Below the pieces are notes generated by a model. It did no database searches. It saw only the letters and a program-made list of their open reading frames with translations, and was not told where the DNA came from. 28,772 bases of DNA from a virus. Within the stretch, counting starts at the first letter, position 1. Every line of letters begins with the position of its first letter. The translations under genes were made by a program, and so were the position numbers. Of this stretch, positions 14,288 through 20,600 are shown piece by piece. Location: IMG/VR virus record IMGVR_UViG_3300028840_000504, positions 1 to 28,772 of that record; one strand, written 5' to 3'.

Positions 14288-14989
14288 TTAAATTCCGCCG
14301 TAGCTGGTAGTGCCAGCCTTCCGGTACTTAAGCCGGAAGTATGTTCGGGCTTCGGGGATTACTCGCTGATTCCAGTCAGCTTCCATCTCACGAGCGCGAG
14401 TAGCATCCTGGGTTTCAGCGTCTTGTTTTTTATAAGCCATGTGTTTCGCCCAAACTAGCAGCTCATAATGCCAGTTTTCGTCAATTTCCAGTTCAGAAGT
14501 TGTCGCGGTAATTCCATCAAGCGGGAGGCGAAACACAGTCCACTCAATGGTGTCCGCTGAGGTAGGAATCGGGACAAGCCGATCCGACTCAGCATCAAGA
14601 TCAGTAACTACGTATTCCGGCACACCAGTAGCTACGCGCCAATCTGATCGCGTACCAATGCCATAGTCATCAATCATATACCCCCGGTCGATATCAACCT
14701 TAGTGACTGGCGTGATAGTACGCCGTGCTGTGGTCAGATACCCTTCGCGAATACGAACAATGCTTGGGTCTTTATCAACCCAAGTCGTGCCATCGTCGAT
14801 AGTAGAGGTATAGTTTCGAGAGTCAGGAAGACACTCGGTTTTCATCGCAAATACTCGCTGAGCTTGATCAATGTAGTGCAACAGCTCTGCATCAAGCCAC
14901 AACGAGTCGGAGTCATCGCCAGACCCCGGTAGCTCTGGATCTTCGAGATCCAGGCGCAACTGCGCGATAAGTTCAGCTACCGTGGCCAT
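14288..14989 (-). CDS. Head-tail adaptor-like protein, P22 gp4-like, 233 aa
   Basis: Begins MATVAELIAQLRLDLEDPEL and continues with a helix 'WLDAELLHYIDQAQRVFAMKTE', a pattern typical of phage portal-adaptor proteins that start with a helix-loop-helix packing on the portal. The middle is beta-rich (YVVTDLDAESDRLVPIP), and the end has a helix WHYELLVWAKHMAYKKQD followed by a basic C-terminus. Its length (P22 gp4 is 166 residues) and position after capsid genes support an adaptor that fills the portal channel after packaging. AAGGAG lies five bases before the ATG. Family call from motif pattern and order; no direct proof. Confidence 0.65.
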   Translation of the reverse strand: MATVAELIAQLRLDLEDPELPGSGDDSDSLWLDAELLHYIDQAQRVFAMKTECLPDSRNYTSTIDDGTTWVDKDPSIVRIREGYLTTARRTITPVTKVDIDRGYMIDDYGIGTRSDWRVATGVPEYVVTDLDAESDRLVPIPTSADTIEWTVFRLPLDGITATTSELEIDENWHYELLVWAKHMAYKKQDAETQDATRAREMEADWNQRVIPEARTYFRLKYRKAGTTSYGGI

Positions 14990-14998
14990 GTCATCTCC

Positions 14999-15409
14999 TT
15001 AAGAACCAACAAGTTCAGGCTTCAGTTCCGTCCACACAGCCTTGCGCTCAGCAGTTTGTACTTTGAAAGTCAGCTTTTCATTCAACGGGCCAGCTTTCGG
15101 CATACCATTTGCGTCGAAGTCATCCGGGTTATTCAAGCCCACAATATCCTTCATTGCCTGGACAATCAAGGTCTTGCGCTCTTGGCCGGTAGGCTCCGCA
15201 GCAGCTTTCTCTTCCTTGCTCTCCGCGACCTCCGAGTTATCGGGCATATCAACCTCGTTAACTGGGGCTGCGCCCGAAGCCATTGCCTCTTGGACAGCAT
15301 CTGGCGGCACATTGACTGGTTTGTTTGGACCTTTAAAGCCAACTGAATGGCCTGACAGAGTGTGGAGGGTAAACGTACGAATATGAACCATAGGGATGGG
15401 TTCAGCCAT
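14999..15409 (-). CDS. Virion-region protein of unknown function, 136 aa
   Basis: First gene after the capsid-unit terminator; GGAG lies ten bases before ATG 15409. Residues 1-45 are beta-rich (HIRTFTLHTLSGHSVGFKG, then NKPVNVPPDAVQEAMASGA), residues 50-75 are acidic and low complexity (Glu/Ala/Lys), and the C-terminal part is helical (TLIVQAMKDIVGLNN and on). Small proteins with the same N-terminal 'F-x-G-x-x-x-x-VP' fold occur near capsid and adaptor genes in many phages, with no known role. It ends nine bases before the adaptor gene. Confidence 0.65.
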   Translation of the reverse strand: MAEPIPMVHIRTFTLHTLSGHSVGFKGPNKPVNVPPDAVQEAMASGAAPVNEVDMPDNSEVAESKEEKAAAEPTGQERKTLIVQAMKDIVGLNNPDDFDANGMPKAGPLNEKLTFKVQTAERKAVWTELKPELVGS

Positions 15410-15435
15410 TTTTTATGTACTCCAGGTTATGCGGG

Positions 15436-15464
15436 AAAAAGCCGGGGGGCTGGATGCCCCCCGG
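15436..15464 (-). terminator. Strong intrinsic terminator after the capsid unit
   Basis: On the minus strand CCGGGGGGC (15464-15456), loop of five, GCCCCCCGG (15450-15442), then C and TTTTT (15440-15436). Nine G/C-rich pairs followed by a U-tract, 16 bases beyond the partner gene's stop. It should end most transcripts from the capsid promoter; some read-through must serve the downstream tail and lysis genes unless they have their own promoter. Confidence 0.88.
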
Positions 15465-15480
15465 AAGTCCCCACGGTAAA

Positions 15481-15876
15481 TTAACCCTGAACTTCGTGGC
15501 CGCGATCTTCGACAACGTACATGATGTTAATCCGCGCAGCACCAGCAGTCGTAGCGCCAGTGATGGTAGGAGTCGCATCAATAGTGTCAGTCTCAGTGTA
15601 CTTATAGCCCGTCAGAGTCAGGGCAGTACGGCCAGCGGATTTAAGGTTGATGATGGTACTGGTATACCGATCATCATCCGCGCCATCGCCGATGTCGAGG
15701 GTTGCAGAGGTTGCCGAGTCCCAGGCGGTATCAACGATGATTTCCCCGCCAACAACCGTTGCTCCTGCCGGGATCTGACACAGATCCTCAACAACAGTCG
15801 TGGTCAGATCAGCATAGGTGAAGCTCACCGAAGCTACAGCCGGGTACTGGACAGTTTGTGCTTTCGTAATAGACAT
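15481..15876 (-). CDS. Capsid-associated small protein (possible decoration/head protein), 131 aa
   Basis: ATG at 15876 has AAGGAG eight bases upstream and starts 12 bases after the capsid gene. The product is beta-rich throughout (QYPAVASVSFTYADLTTTVV, DLCQIPAGATVVGGEIIVDT, then LDIGDGADDDRYTS near residue 60-75) with no helix-rich or membrane part. The 'hIDIGDG-x-D-x-x-Ry' motif is one I know from small structural proteins located right behind capsid genes. Sharing the capsid's promoter and terminator suggests it is made in similar amount, as expected of a decoration or minor head protein. Role is inference. Confidence 0.75.
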   Translation of the reverse strand: MSITKAQTVQYPAVASVSFTYADLTTTVVEDLCQIPAGATVVGGEIIVDTAWDSATSATLDIGDGADDDRYTSTIINLKSAGRTALTLTGYKYTETDTIDATPTITGATTAGAARINIMYVVEDRGHEVQG

Positions 15877-15888
15877 TGTCAGTACTCC

Positions 15889-16998
15889 TTAGATAGCAAC
15901 GTCGAGGGTCATGACGCCGAAATCTTCAACCGTCTCGGTCTGCGGGTCAGTGTACTTCGGCTTACGGAAGCCAAAGATCTTACCAACGCTGATACCGGGC
16001 TGGTTGTCATAATCGAACATCTTTTCGTTCCACTCCGGACGACCGATGTCGGCCATGCCGAGTGCCTGCGCACCACACAGAAGGATACGCGACCCATCTA
16101 CCGTGCCGCCGCCCCACTTCGAACCAGAAGCTGCGCCCATCGTGGTGTAAGCGTGGTGATAAGGAGTCAGCAACATGCCATCAACCATCACCGAATCGGT
16201 GCCTTTCCACAGAGCGTTGCCGTCGCCACGGACGCCTGCGTTGCGGATATTGGCCAGATAATCGTTATCCTTCTTAAGCGAGTTCATCGCCAAGTGGTTA
16301 ATAAACACATGATAGTAGCTAATACCATCAGTGGTGCGGACTGGCTTGAGCTTGTAGTACTCAGCCTGGGTTTTCAGGTCAACCAGAGCGTTCCAGGTCA
16401 GGGTATCGGCAGCAACGAGGTTAGCGTTACTGTCGTTACGCAGCAGCGAAGTCGTGCCTTCATCCCAACGGAAGTTGCGGTACGCGGTCGGAGCTGAGAC
16501 GTCCGAAGCGAACTCCAGGACAGGCAGCTGCGAGCCTACACGATCAGCACCGTTAGTAGCCTTGCTGTACGAAATACCCGACAGGGTCAGCATAGCCATC
16601 TGGTTCAGGCGATCCTGCATCCAGTAGCCGAGGTTGTTGGTAGCGGCATTACGGAAGTTAACGACAGACTTCTGGTCAGCCATTTTACCTTTGTGCCGGT
16701 GAGCATGGCGCAGCTGGTCCATCGTAACCACGATGTCGCTGGACTGCAGCTCTTCTTCGTTGCCTTCCAGCTGGTTATCACCTGCAACACCGTCGCCTTT
16801 GGAATCGGCGATCAGGGTCAGAACGGCGCGTGCGCCTTTCTCATCCTTGGTCAGCTCGGTAATACGCTGAATGACAGAATCTTCGGATTCGCCCGCGAAC
16901 TTGTCGACGAACGAACGGTTACGCATATGACGCCAGAATTTCATCGACCATGCAGTTTTCTGCTCGGTCGTCAGCGCCGCAAAGTTAGTAACTGCCAT
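15889..16998 (-). CDS. Major capsid protein, N4 gp56/DUF4043 type, 369 aa
   Basis: Product starts MAVTNFAALTTEQKTAWSMK. Recognisable family segments are the N-terminal WSMKFWRHMRNRSFVDKF, the early SVIQRITELTKDEKG helix, the VTMDQLRHAHRHKGKMADQK segment near residues 91-110, and NNLGYWMQDRLNQMAMLTLSG near 120-140. These match the N4 gp56-type capsid family (DUF4043), which has the HK97 fold. AAGGAGG lies six to seven bases before the ATG. A near-consensus promoter is about 185 bases upstream and a strong terminator follows the next gene. The scaffold gene precedes it, so capsid assembly is scaffold-directed. Length is typical of the family. Confidence 0.88.
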   Translation of the reverse strand: MAVTNFAALTTEQKTAWSMKFWRHMRNRSFVDKFAGESEDSVIQRITELTKDEKGARAVLTLIADSKGDGVAGDNQLEGNEEELQSSDIVVTMDQLRHAHRHKGKMADQKSVVNFRNAATNNLGYWMQDRLNQMAMLTLSGISYSKATNGADRVGSQLPVLEFASDVSAPTAYRNFRWDEGTTSLLRNDSNANLVAADTLTWNALVDLKTQAEYYKLKPVRTTDGISYYHVFINHLAMNSLKKDNDYLANIRNAGVRGDGNALWKGTDSVMVDGMLLTPYHHAYTTMGAASGSKWGGGTVDGSRILLCGAQALGMADIGRPEWNEKMFDYDNQPGISVGKIFGFRKPKYTDPQTETVEDFGVMTLDVAI

Positions 16999-17181
16999 GA
17001 CTTCCTCCTTGAAAGGGCAGTGGCGGGGTCAGCCATCCCTGGCTATTGTGGGCTTCCTGCCCTTCCCCATAACAAGTTGTACTTGCTGTTTTATCGCTGC
17101 AGCGTGCGAAATTCCGACTCTGGTGGAGGGGTTGCGATACCCTATAGTTCCCGACTATCGTGCGGGTGCCGTTTGTTAGAG

Positions 17182-17209
17182 ATTATGCACAATTAGGACG
17201 GTGTGTCAA
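17182..17209 (-). promoter_or_regulatory. Near-consensus sigma70-type promoter for the capsid gene
   Basis: Minus strand reads TTGACA (17209-17204), 16 bases, CATAAT (17187-17182): a perfect -35 and a five-of-six -10. Start of transcription would be near 17175, giving an untranslated leader of about 175 bases with several small hairpins, including an 8-bp pairing of AAGGGCAG with CTGCCCTT just before the ribosome site. The -35 lies in the loop and 3' arm of the hairpin that follows the scaffold gene. Confidence 0.75.
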
Positions 17210-17225
17210 TAAAACACACCGTCCT
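17195..17225 (-). other. 12-bp hairpin directly after the scaffold gene
   Basis: AGGACGGTGTGT and ACACACCGTCCT pair perfectly around a seven-base loop, starting five bases after the scaffold stop codon. No U-tract follows on either strand, so simple intrinsic termination is unlikely. On read-through transcripts it could protect the 3' end or be an RNase III-type processing site separating scaffold from capsid messages. It also contains the -35 of the capsid promoter. Confidence 0.75.
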
Positions 17226-17230
17226 GGCCA

Positions 17231-18226
17231 TTATCCCGCGAAGTTATTACCCAATGCTTCGTCCCAATCCGCATCAGTCAGAGTATCCAAGTCATCCAAC
17301 GTCATCTTGCCGATCTCGACTTTATGGCCTCGCCCATAATTCGGGCTATCTTCGCCAGACTTCGACGAATTAGGCGGCTGGCGGTTAGCCGCATCCACCT
17401 TACTCTTCAGCGAGTTAGCTTTCTGCTCGGCTTTCTTAGTGTTTGGGTCCGTTTTTGGATCAAACGCCTGCGGCATCGCCACTTCAATCGACTTCACCAG
17501 CGCTTCGGACTCTGTAAACCCCTGATGCTCGTAAAAAGCCCGGAATTCTTCGATTCGCGAGACCAGCGTTTGATCGAAACTCTCGGACTCTGGGTTCAAC
17601 ACATCGTGGTTTGCTACCAATTCATCGACAAGCGTATCCGTCAACACTGAGTCGCGTGACTCAGAAATAACCCCGGTGCGGGTCTCTTTCAGCATCGACT
17701 CGAACTTCTGGCCCTGCAGCTTCATCATCTGCATGTTCAAGTCCGCCATTTTGTCCGCATCTGCGTCCGCAGTAGCCTGAGCAAATTCCTTAGTCAGGGC
17801 AGCAAGTTGCGTGTCGAGATCGTCAGTAGCGTCCTCAGTTTTGTCCGCAGTTTTGTCCGTATCCTCGGACTTTTCCATGTCCGCAATACGCTTCTCCGCC
17901 TCGCGCAGGCGGCGGCGGTAGCTATCCAGCCGGGATTTCGGTACAAACGGCTCCTTCTTAGGAGCTTCGTCTACTTCAGTATCATCCTCCGCTTCGCCAA
18001 CCGTCTCTGTATCATCAGCATCAGCCTCGGACTCCTCTTCAGTGTCGGTGGATTGCGCATCGACGCTAGCGTCATCCATGCTTTCATCCGCCTGACCTTG
18101 CGTACTCCCTTCGTCTTCCAGGTCAGTATCGAATCCGGTATCACCAAAATCGGCAGTGGTTTCGTCGAAGTGGTCATCAAAGCTGCCTTCTACGTTATCA
18201 AGCGCCTTCTGGGCTTCCGCGTCCAT
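17231..18226 (-). CDS. Scaffolding protein, 331 aa
   Basis: Residues 1-95 are extremely acidic and Ser/Thr/Asp-rich (for example DDHFDETTADFGDTGFDTD). Around 95-115 there is a basic turn (VPKSRLDSYRRRLREAEKR) followed by helical coiled-coil sequence to about 190 (ADMEKSEDTDK, QLAALTKEFAQATADADADK). A more ordered segment with EEFRAFYEHQGFTESEAL follows, and the C-terminus (MTLDDLDTLTDADWDEAL) is an acidic amphipathic helix. Such composition, and the position between portal and capsid, are typical of phage scaffold proteins that template the procapsid and then leave. ATG 18226 has GGGAG six bases upstream and overlaps the portal gene by 29 bases. Confidence 0.8.
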   Translation of the reverse strand: MDAEAQKALDNVEGSFDDHFDETTADFGDTGFDTDLEDEGSTQGQADESMDDASVDAQSTDTEEESEADADDTETVGEAEDDTEVDEAPKKEPFVPKSRLDSYRRRLREAEKRIADMEKSEDTDKTADKTEDATDDLDTQLAALTKEFAQATADADADKMADLNMQMMKLQGQKFESMLKETRTGVISESRDSVLTDTLVDELVANHDVLNPESESFDQTLVSRIEEFRAFYEHQGFTESEALVKSIEVAMPQAFDPKTDPNTKKAEQKANSLKSKVDAANRQPPNSSKSGEDSPNYGRGHKVEIGKMTLDDLDTLTDADWDEALGNNFAG

Positions 18227-20360
18227 TGTTGTCTCCCGTGGGTTTATCCTGCTGCTGGTTAGCAGCTTCCTTTCTCATAGCAGCTTCCTTATCGGCCTGC
18301 TGCCGCTTAATCGCCAACTCGCCCAGCATCTTTTCGCGCTGGAGGCGAAGATTCGCAATCATTTCTTCGCGCCGTATGCGCATCTCCTGGTCAATCCTGT
18401 ATTTCTCAAGCTGCGCTTCCATGAGCGCCTGCTCTTGCTCGGCGACAATCTTCTGCATCTCGCCGCGCTGCTCATTGTCTTGGCCGTTATCTTCATCTGC
18501 GGCCTGCTGCGCCCGAACCAAGTTAAGCACGGTCTGCGATTCAGTCTCCTTAATCTTAGCCTGCTTATCCTGGGCTTCCAGCTCTTTGAGTTCATTCTCA
18601 AGCATAGCCGCCTGCTGCTCCAGCTCACTCGGATCGCCCCAGCCAGTGCGCTGCTTGATCTCTTCAGACAGCTCCTGCTTGCGGTTTAAGTGACTGTGTT
18701 CGATCAAGACATGATCTGGCACCTTGACACCAAGCTCGCGAAGCGCCTTCGCCTCTTCGAACTGGCTATCTTCAAACTCATTACGCGCCGGGACTGCAGT
18801 AACCACAATGCTGTACTCACCCTGCGTGACGTCGTTGAGAATCTCACCTTCAGGCGTGATCTGGTTGATCGTGACGTCTTCTTCGGTGGGCTGCAAGCCA
18901 CCACCTGTGATTCGGTACGTCCGCTCTTCAGTGTAGAAGTCCTGCACACACTCCAGCACCTTGCGAGCCACGATGCGCCGCGTGATCAGTAGATTACTCA
19001 GCGCTTTCGCGAAGTTCACCGACCCACTGGCTTTCTTGGCCTGGATTGCCTTAGCTGCTACGTCAGCCCGGTCAAACCCGCGCTGTGAGTCCGAAACCAT
19101 ACTGGTCTCTTTCAGATCTTCGCCGATGATGTACACCAGCCGATCAAGGCCCGTGGGGACTTGGTTAGGCTGGATCTTCTCAGCATCCTTGACATCATCC
19201 AGCTCCATCGCCAACCCAGTCTCGGAACCACGCTCCTCCAGGTCTTCGATGGTCATGTTTTTCAGCGAACCCTGCTTGACCTTCCAGCCACCGTTCGCTG
19301 CGCTGTTTACGATGTGCAGCTCCTGGCTAGTAGTCTTGTTATAAAACTCCTGCGGGTCCAGCATGTTCTCCACGAGGCCCAGTGTTTCGCCGCGTCGGAA
19401 GAACGGGAAGTACGGTACTAGTGTGAAGCTACGGTACGGAGACTTCTTATCATGCGCCAGCACATCGTCGATACTAGCCGTCCAGTGCAGCTCCTCTGTC
19501 TGCCGTTTCACCACGGCCACGTGATCAAGCATTTCCAGCGTGGTTGCAATCCGGTTACGATCCCAGTCTTCCGGGATCAAACGCGTATCGCCAGACATCA
19601 CATCCACAAAATGCTCAGCCCACTTTGTCTTCTTGTGCTGCCGCTCAATCAAGCGCAAGCGGCGACGATGCCGTTTCTCATCGTCACTAACCCGCTCGAA
19701 CGTGCTAATGTTGCCGAAACTGGACATCCGCTGGTCAATAAAATCATACCCGAACCCACTGTCTGACGAAGTCTTGCCACGCAGCTCCTTATATACATCT
19801 TCGCCATACAGCCGCTTGATGTCGTCGAGGCTCAGCCACTTCGTATAGAAGATTTCTTTCCATTTCGCCGGATCATATTCCTCAGCGTCTGGGTCCAGCA
19901 TGACGTTAAGCGGGTTCGCCAGCTCAATCTTCAGCTCGCCATAGATGTTCTTACTGTAGTCCATGCGGATATCGACGAAGCCGCGCGAGCCGATGATGCC
20001 GTCGTCGAACATGAAGCTCTCGACGTCATCGTAGCTGTTGTCATTCATGATATGCAGATACAGCTTATCCAGCGCAGCTGCCGTCTCTGGCGATCCACTT
20101 GTTGATGCGCGGAACGCAACATCGACACGGTTATTAATCTGCTCTCCCTGAACTGCCGCGATGCTGGGCAGCACCTTATTGATCGTCAGGGCTGGGCGGC
20201 GCAGACGAGCTAGGCGGGCTTTTGTCGCCTTATCCCACTGCCTACCGGCGTAGAACTCCTCGCAGCGTTGTGCCTTAGTAACGTAATCAATGTGACCATT
20301 GTCGCGGGCGTAGCGGTAACGGTCGTGCTGGTCTTTTATCTTGTCGCGATCAGTTGCCAT
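18198..20360 (-). CDS. Portal protein, P22-like, 720 aa
   Basis: Forms the twelve-fold ring through which DNA enters the head. I start at ATG 20360 (MATDRDKIKDQHDRYRYARD) since GAGGA lies eight bases upstream; a longer frame overlaps the 56-residue gene. P22-type portal features seen are the early EEFYAGRQWDKATKARLARL and RPALTINKVLPSIAAVQGEQ segments near residues 35-75, and DDGIIGSRGFVDIRMDY with NPLNVMLDPDAEEYDPAKW near 120-165. From about residue 560 a Gln/Glu/Lys/Arg-rich coiled coil runs to the end, as in the long barrel of P22 gp1 (725 residues). The gene overlaps the 56-residue gene by 11 bases and the scaffold by 29. Confidence 0.88.
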   Translation of the reverse strand: MATDRDKIKDQHDRYRYARDNGHIDYVTKAQRCEEFYAGRQWDKATKARLARLRRPALTINKVLPSIAAVQGEQINNRVDVAFRASTSGSPETAAALDKLYLHIMNDNSYDDVESFMFDDGIIGSRGFVDIRMDYSKNIYGELKIELANPLNVMLDPDAEEYDPAKWKEIFYTKWLSLDDIKRLYGEDVYKELRGKTSSDSGFGYDFIDQRMSSFGNISTFERVSDDEKRHRRRLRLIERQHKKTKWAEHFVDVMSGDTRLIPEDWDRNRIATTLEMLDHVAVVKRQTEELHWTASIDDVLAHDKKSPYRSFTLVPYFPFFRRGETLGLVENMLDPQEFYNKTTSQELHIVNSAANGGWKVKQGSLKNMTIEDLEERGSETGLAMELDDVKDAEKIQPNQVPTGLDRLVYIIGEDLKETSMVSDSQRGFDRADVAAKAIQAKKASGSVNFAKALSNLLITRRIVARKVLECVQDFYTEERTYRITGGGLQPTEEDVTINQITPEGEILNDVTQGEYSIVVTAVPARNEFEDSQFEEAKALRELGVKVPDHVLIEHSHLNRKQELSEEIKQRTGWGDPSELEQQAAMLENELKELEAQDKQAKIKETESQTVLNLVRAQQAADEDNGQDNEQRGEMQKIVAEQEQALMEAQLEKYRIDQEMRIRREEMIANLRLQREKMLGELAIKRQQADKEAAMRKEAANQQQDKPTGDNNGRGSPEGA

Positions 20361-20520
20361 GGACAAAGTCCTCGTAGTCTTCCGAGGACACAATCTCTAG
20401 CCCCTCGTCTTCAAATACCTCGACCACCTGTTGCGGTGTGGTGTCGTAACCAAACATTTCCAACAGCTGAATCAGCTTCGGAACTGCCGAGTCAACCTTC
20501 TCCTCCACTCCGCCATCCAT
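20350..20520 (-). CDS. Unrecognised acidic small protein, 56 aa
   Basis: ATG at 20520 with AGGAG seven bases upstream; TGA at 20352-20350, overlapping the portal start by 11 bases. The product MDGGVEEKVDSAVPKLIQLL is a helix followed by EMFGYDTTPQQVVEVFEDEG and an acidic end with SSEDYEDF. It is clearly negatively charged and has no membrane span. The good ribosome site and overlap with portal support it as a real gene. Function unknown; a small partner of portal or terminase is conceivable. Confidence 0.75.
   Translation of the reverse strand: MDGGVEEKVDSAVPKLIQLLEMFGYDTTPQQVVEVFEDEGLEIVSSEDYEDFVHGN
20368..20389 (-). promoter_or_regulatory. Hairpin covering the portal ribosome site
   Basis: GTCCTCG and CGAGGAC pair perfectly (7 bp, loop of eight) and the portal's GAGGA ribosome site sits inside the 3' arm. 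The hairpin is inside the upstream 56-codon gene, so ribosomes reading that gene would open it: a likely case of translational coupling that ties portal synthesis to its neighbour. Confidence 0.55.
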
Positions 20521-20542
20521 GGCCTCGCTCCTTAGTTATATT

Positions 20543-20590
20543 TCAGCACTTCCTGCCGCCGCCGCCTTTGCGTCCTTTACCTTTCTTCAT
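20543..20590 (-). CDS. 15-residue Lys/Gly/Arg peptide ending in Cys
   Basis: ATG at 20590, directly preceded by AAGGAG with seven bases between, starting 10 bases after the terL stop; TGA at 20545-20543. The product is MKKGKGRKGGGGRKC: seven basic residues of fifteen, six Gly, and a terminal Cys. The ribosome site is among the best in the operon, which is hard to explain unless the reading frame is used. Too short for family recognition. It might bind nucleic acid or join to other molecules through the Cys; both are guesses. Confidence 0.6.
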   Translation of the reverse strand: MKKGKGRKGGGGRKC

Positions 20591-20600
20591 AACAGTCTCC

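Noticed and set aside
15415-16497. Long open frame (360 codons) on the plus strand opposite the capsid and partner genes
   Set aside because: Antisense to two well supported genes, no ribosome site, composition of a shadow frame.
17017-17058. 13-codon frame (MGKGRKPTIARDG) in the capsid leader
   Set aside because: No ribosome site before its ATG; bases are explained by leader hairpins. Similarity to the 15-residue Lys/Gly peptide is slight.
7355-17082. Shared 11-mer ATAACAAGTTG near 7365 and 17070
   Set aside because: Chance sharing of 11-mers is expected many times in a window this size; flanks do not match.
17140-17148. ACTATAGGG on the minus strand, like the end of a T7-type RNA polymerase promoter
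   Set aside because: The recognition part upstream does not match, and no other copy was seen in the window.
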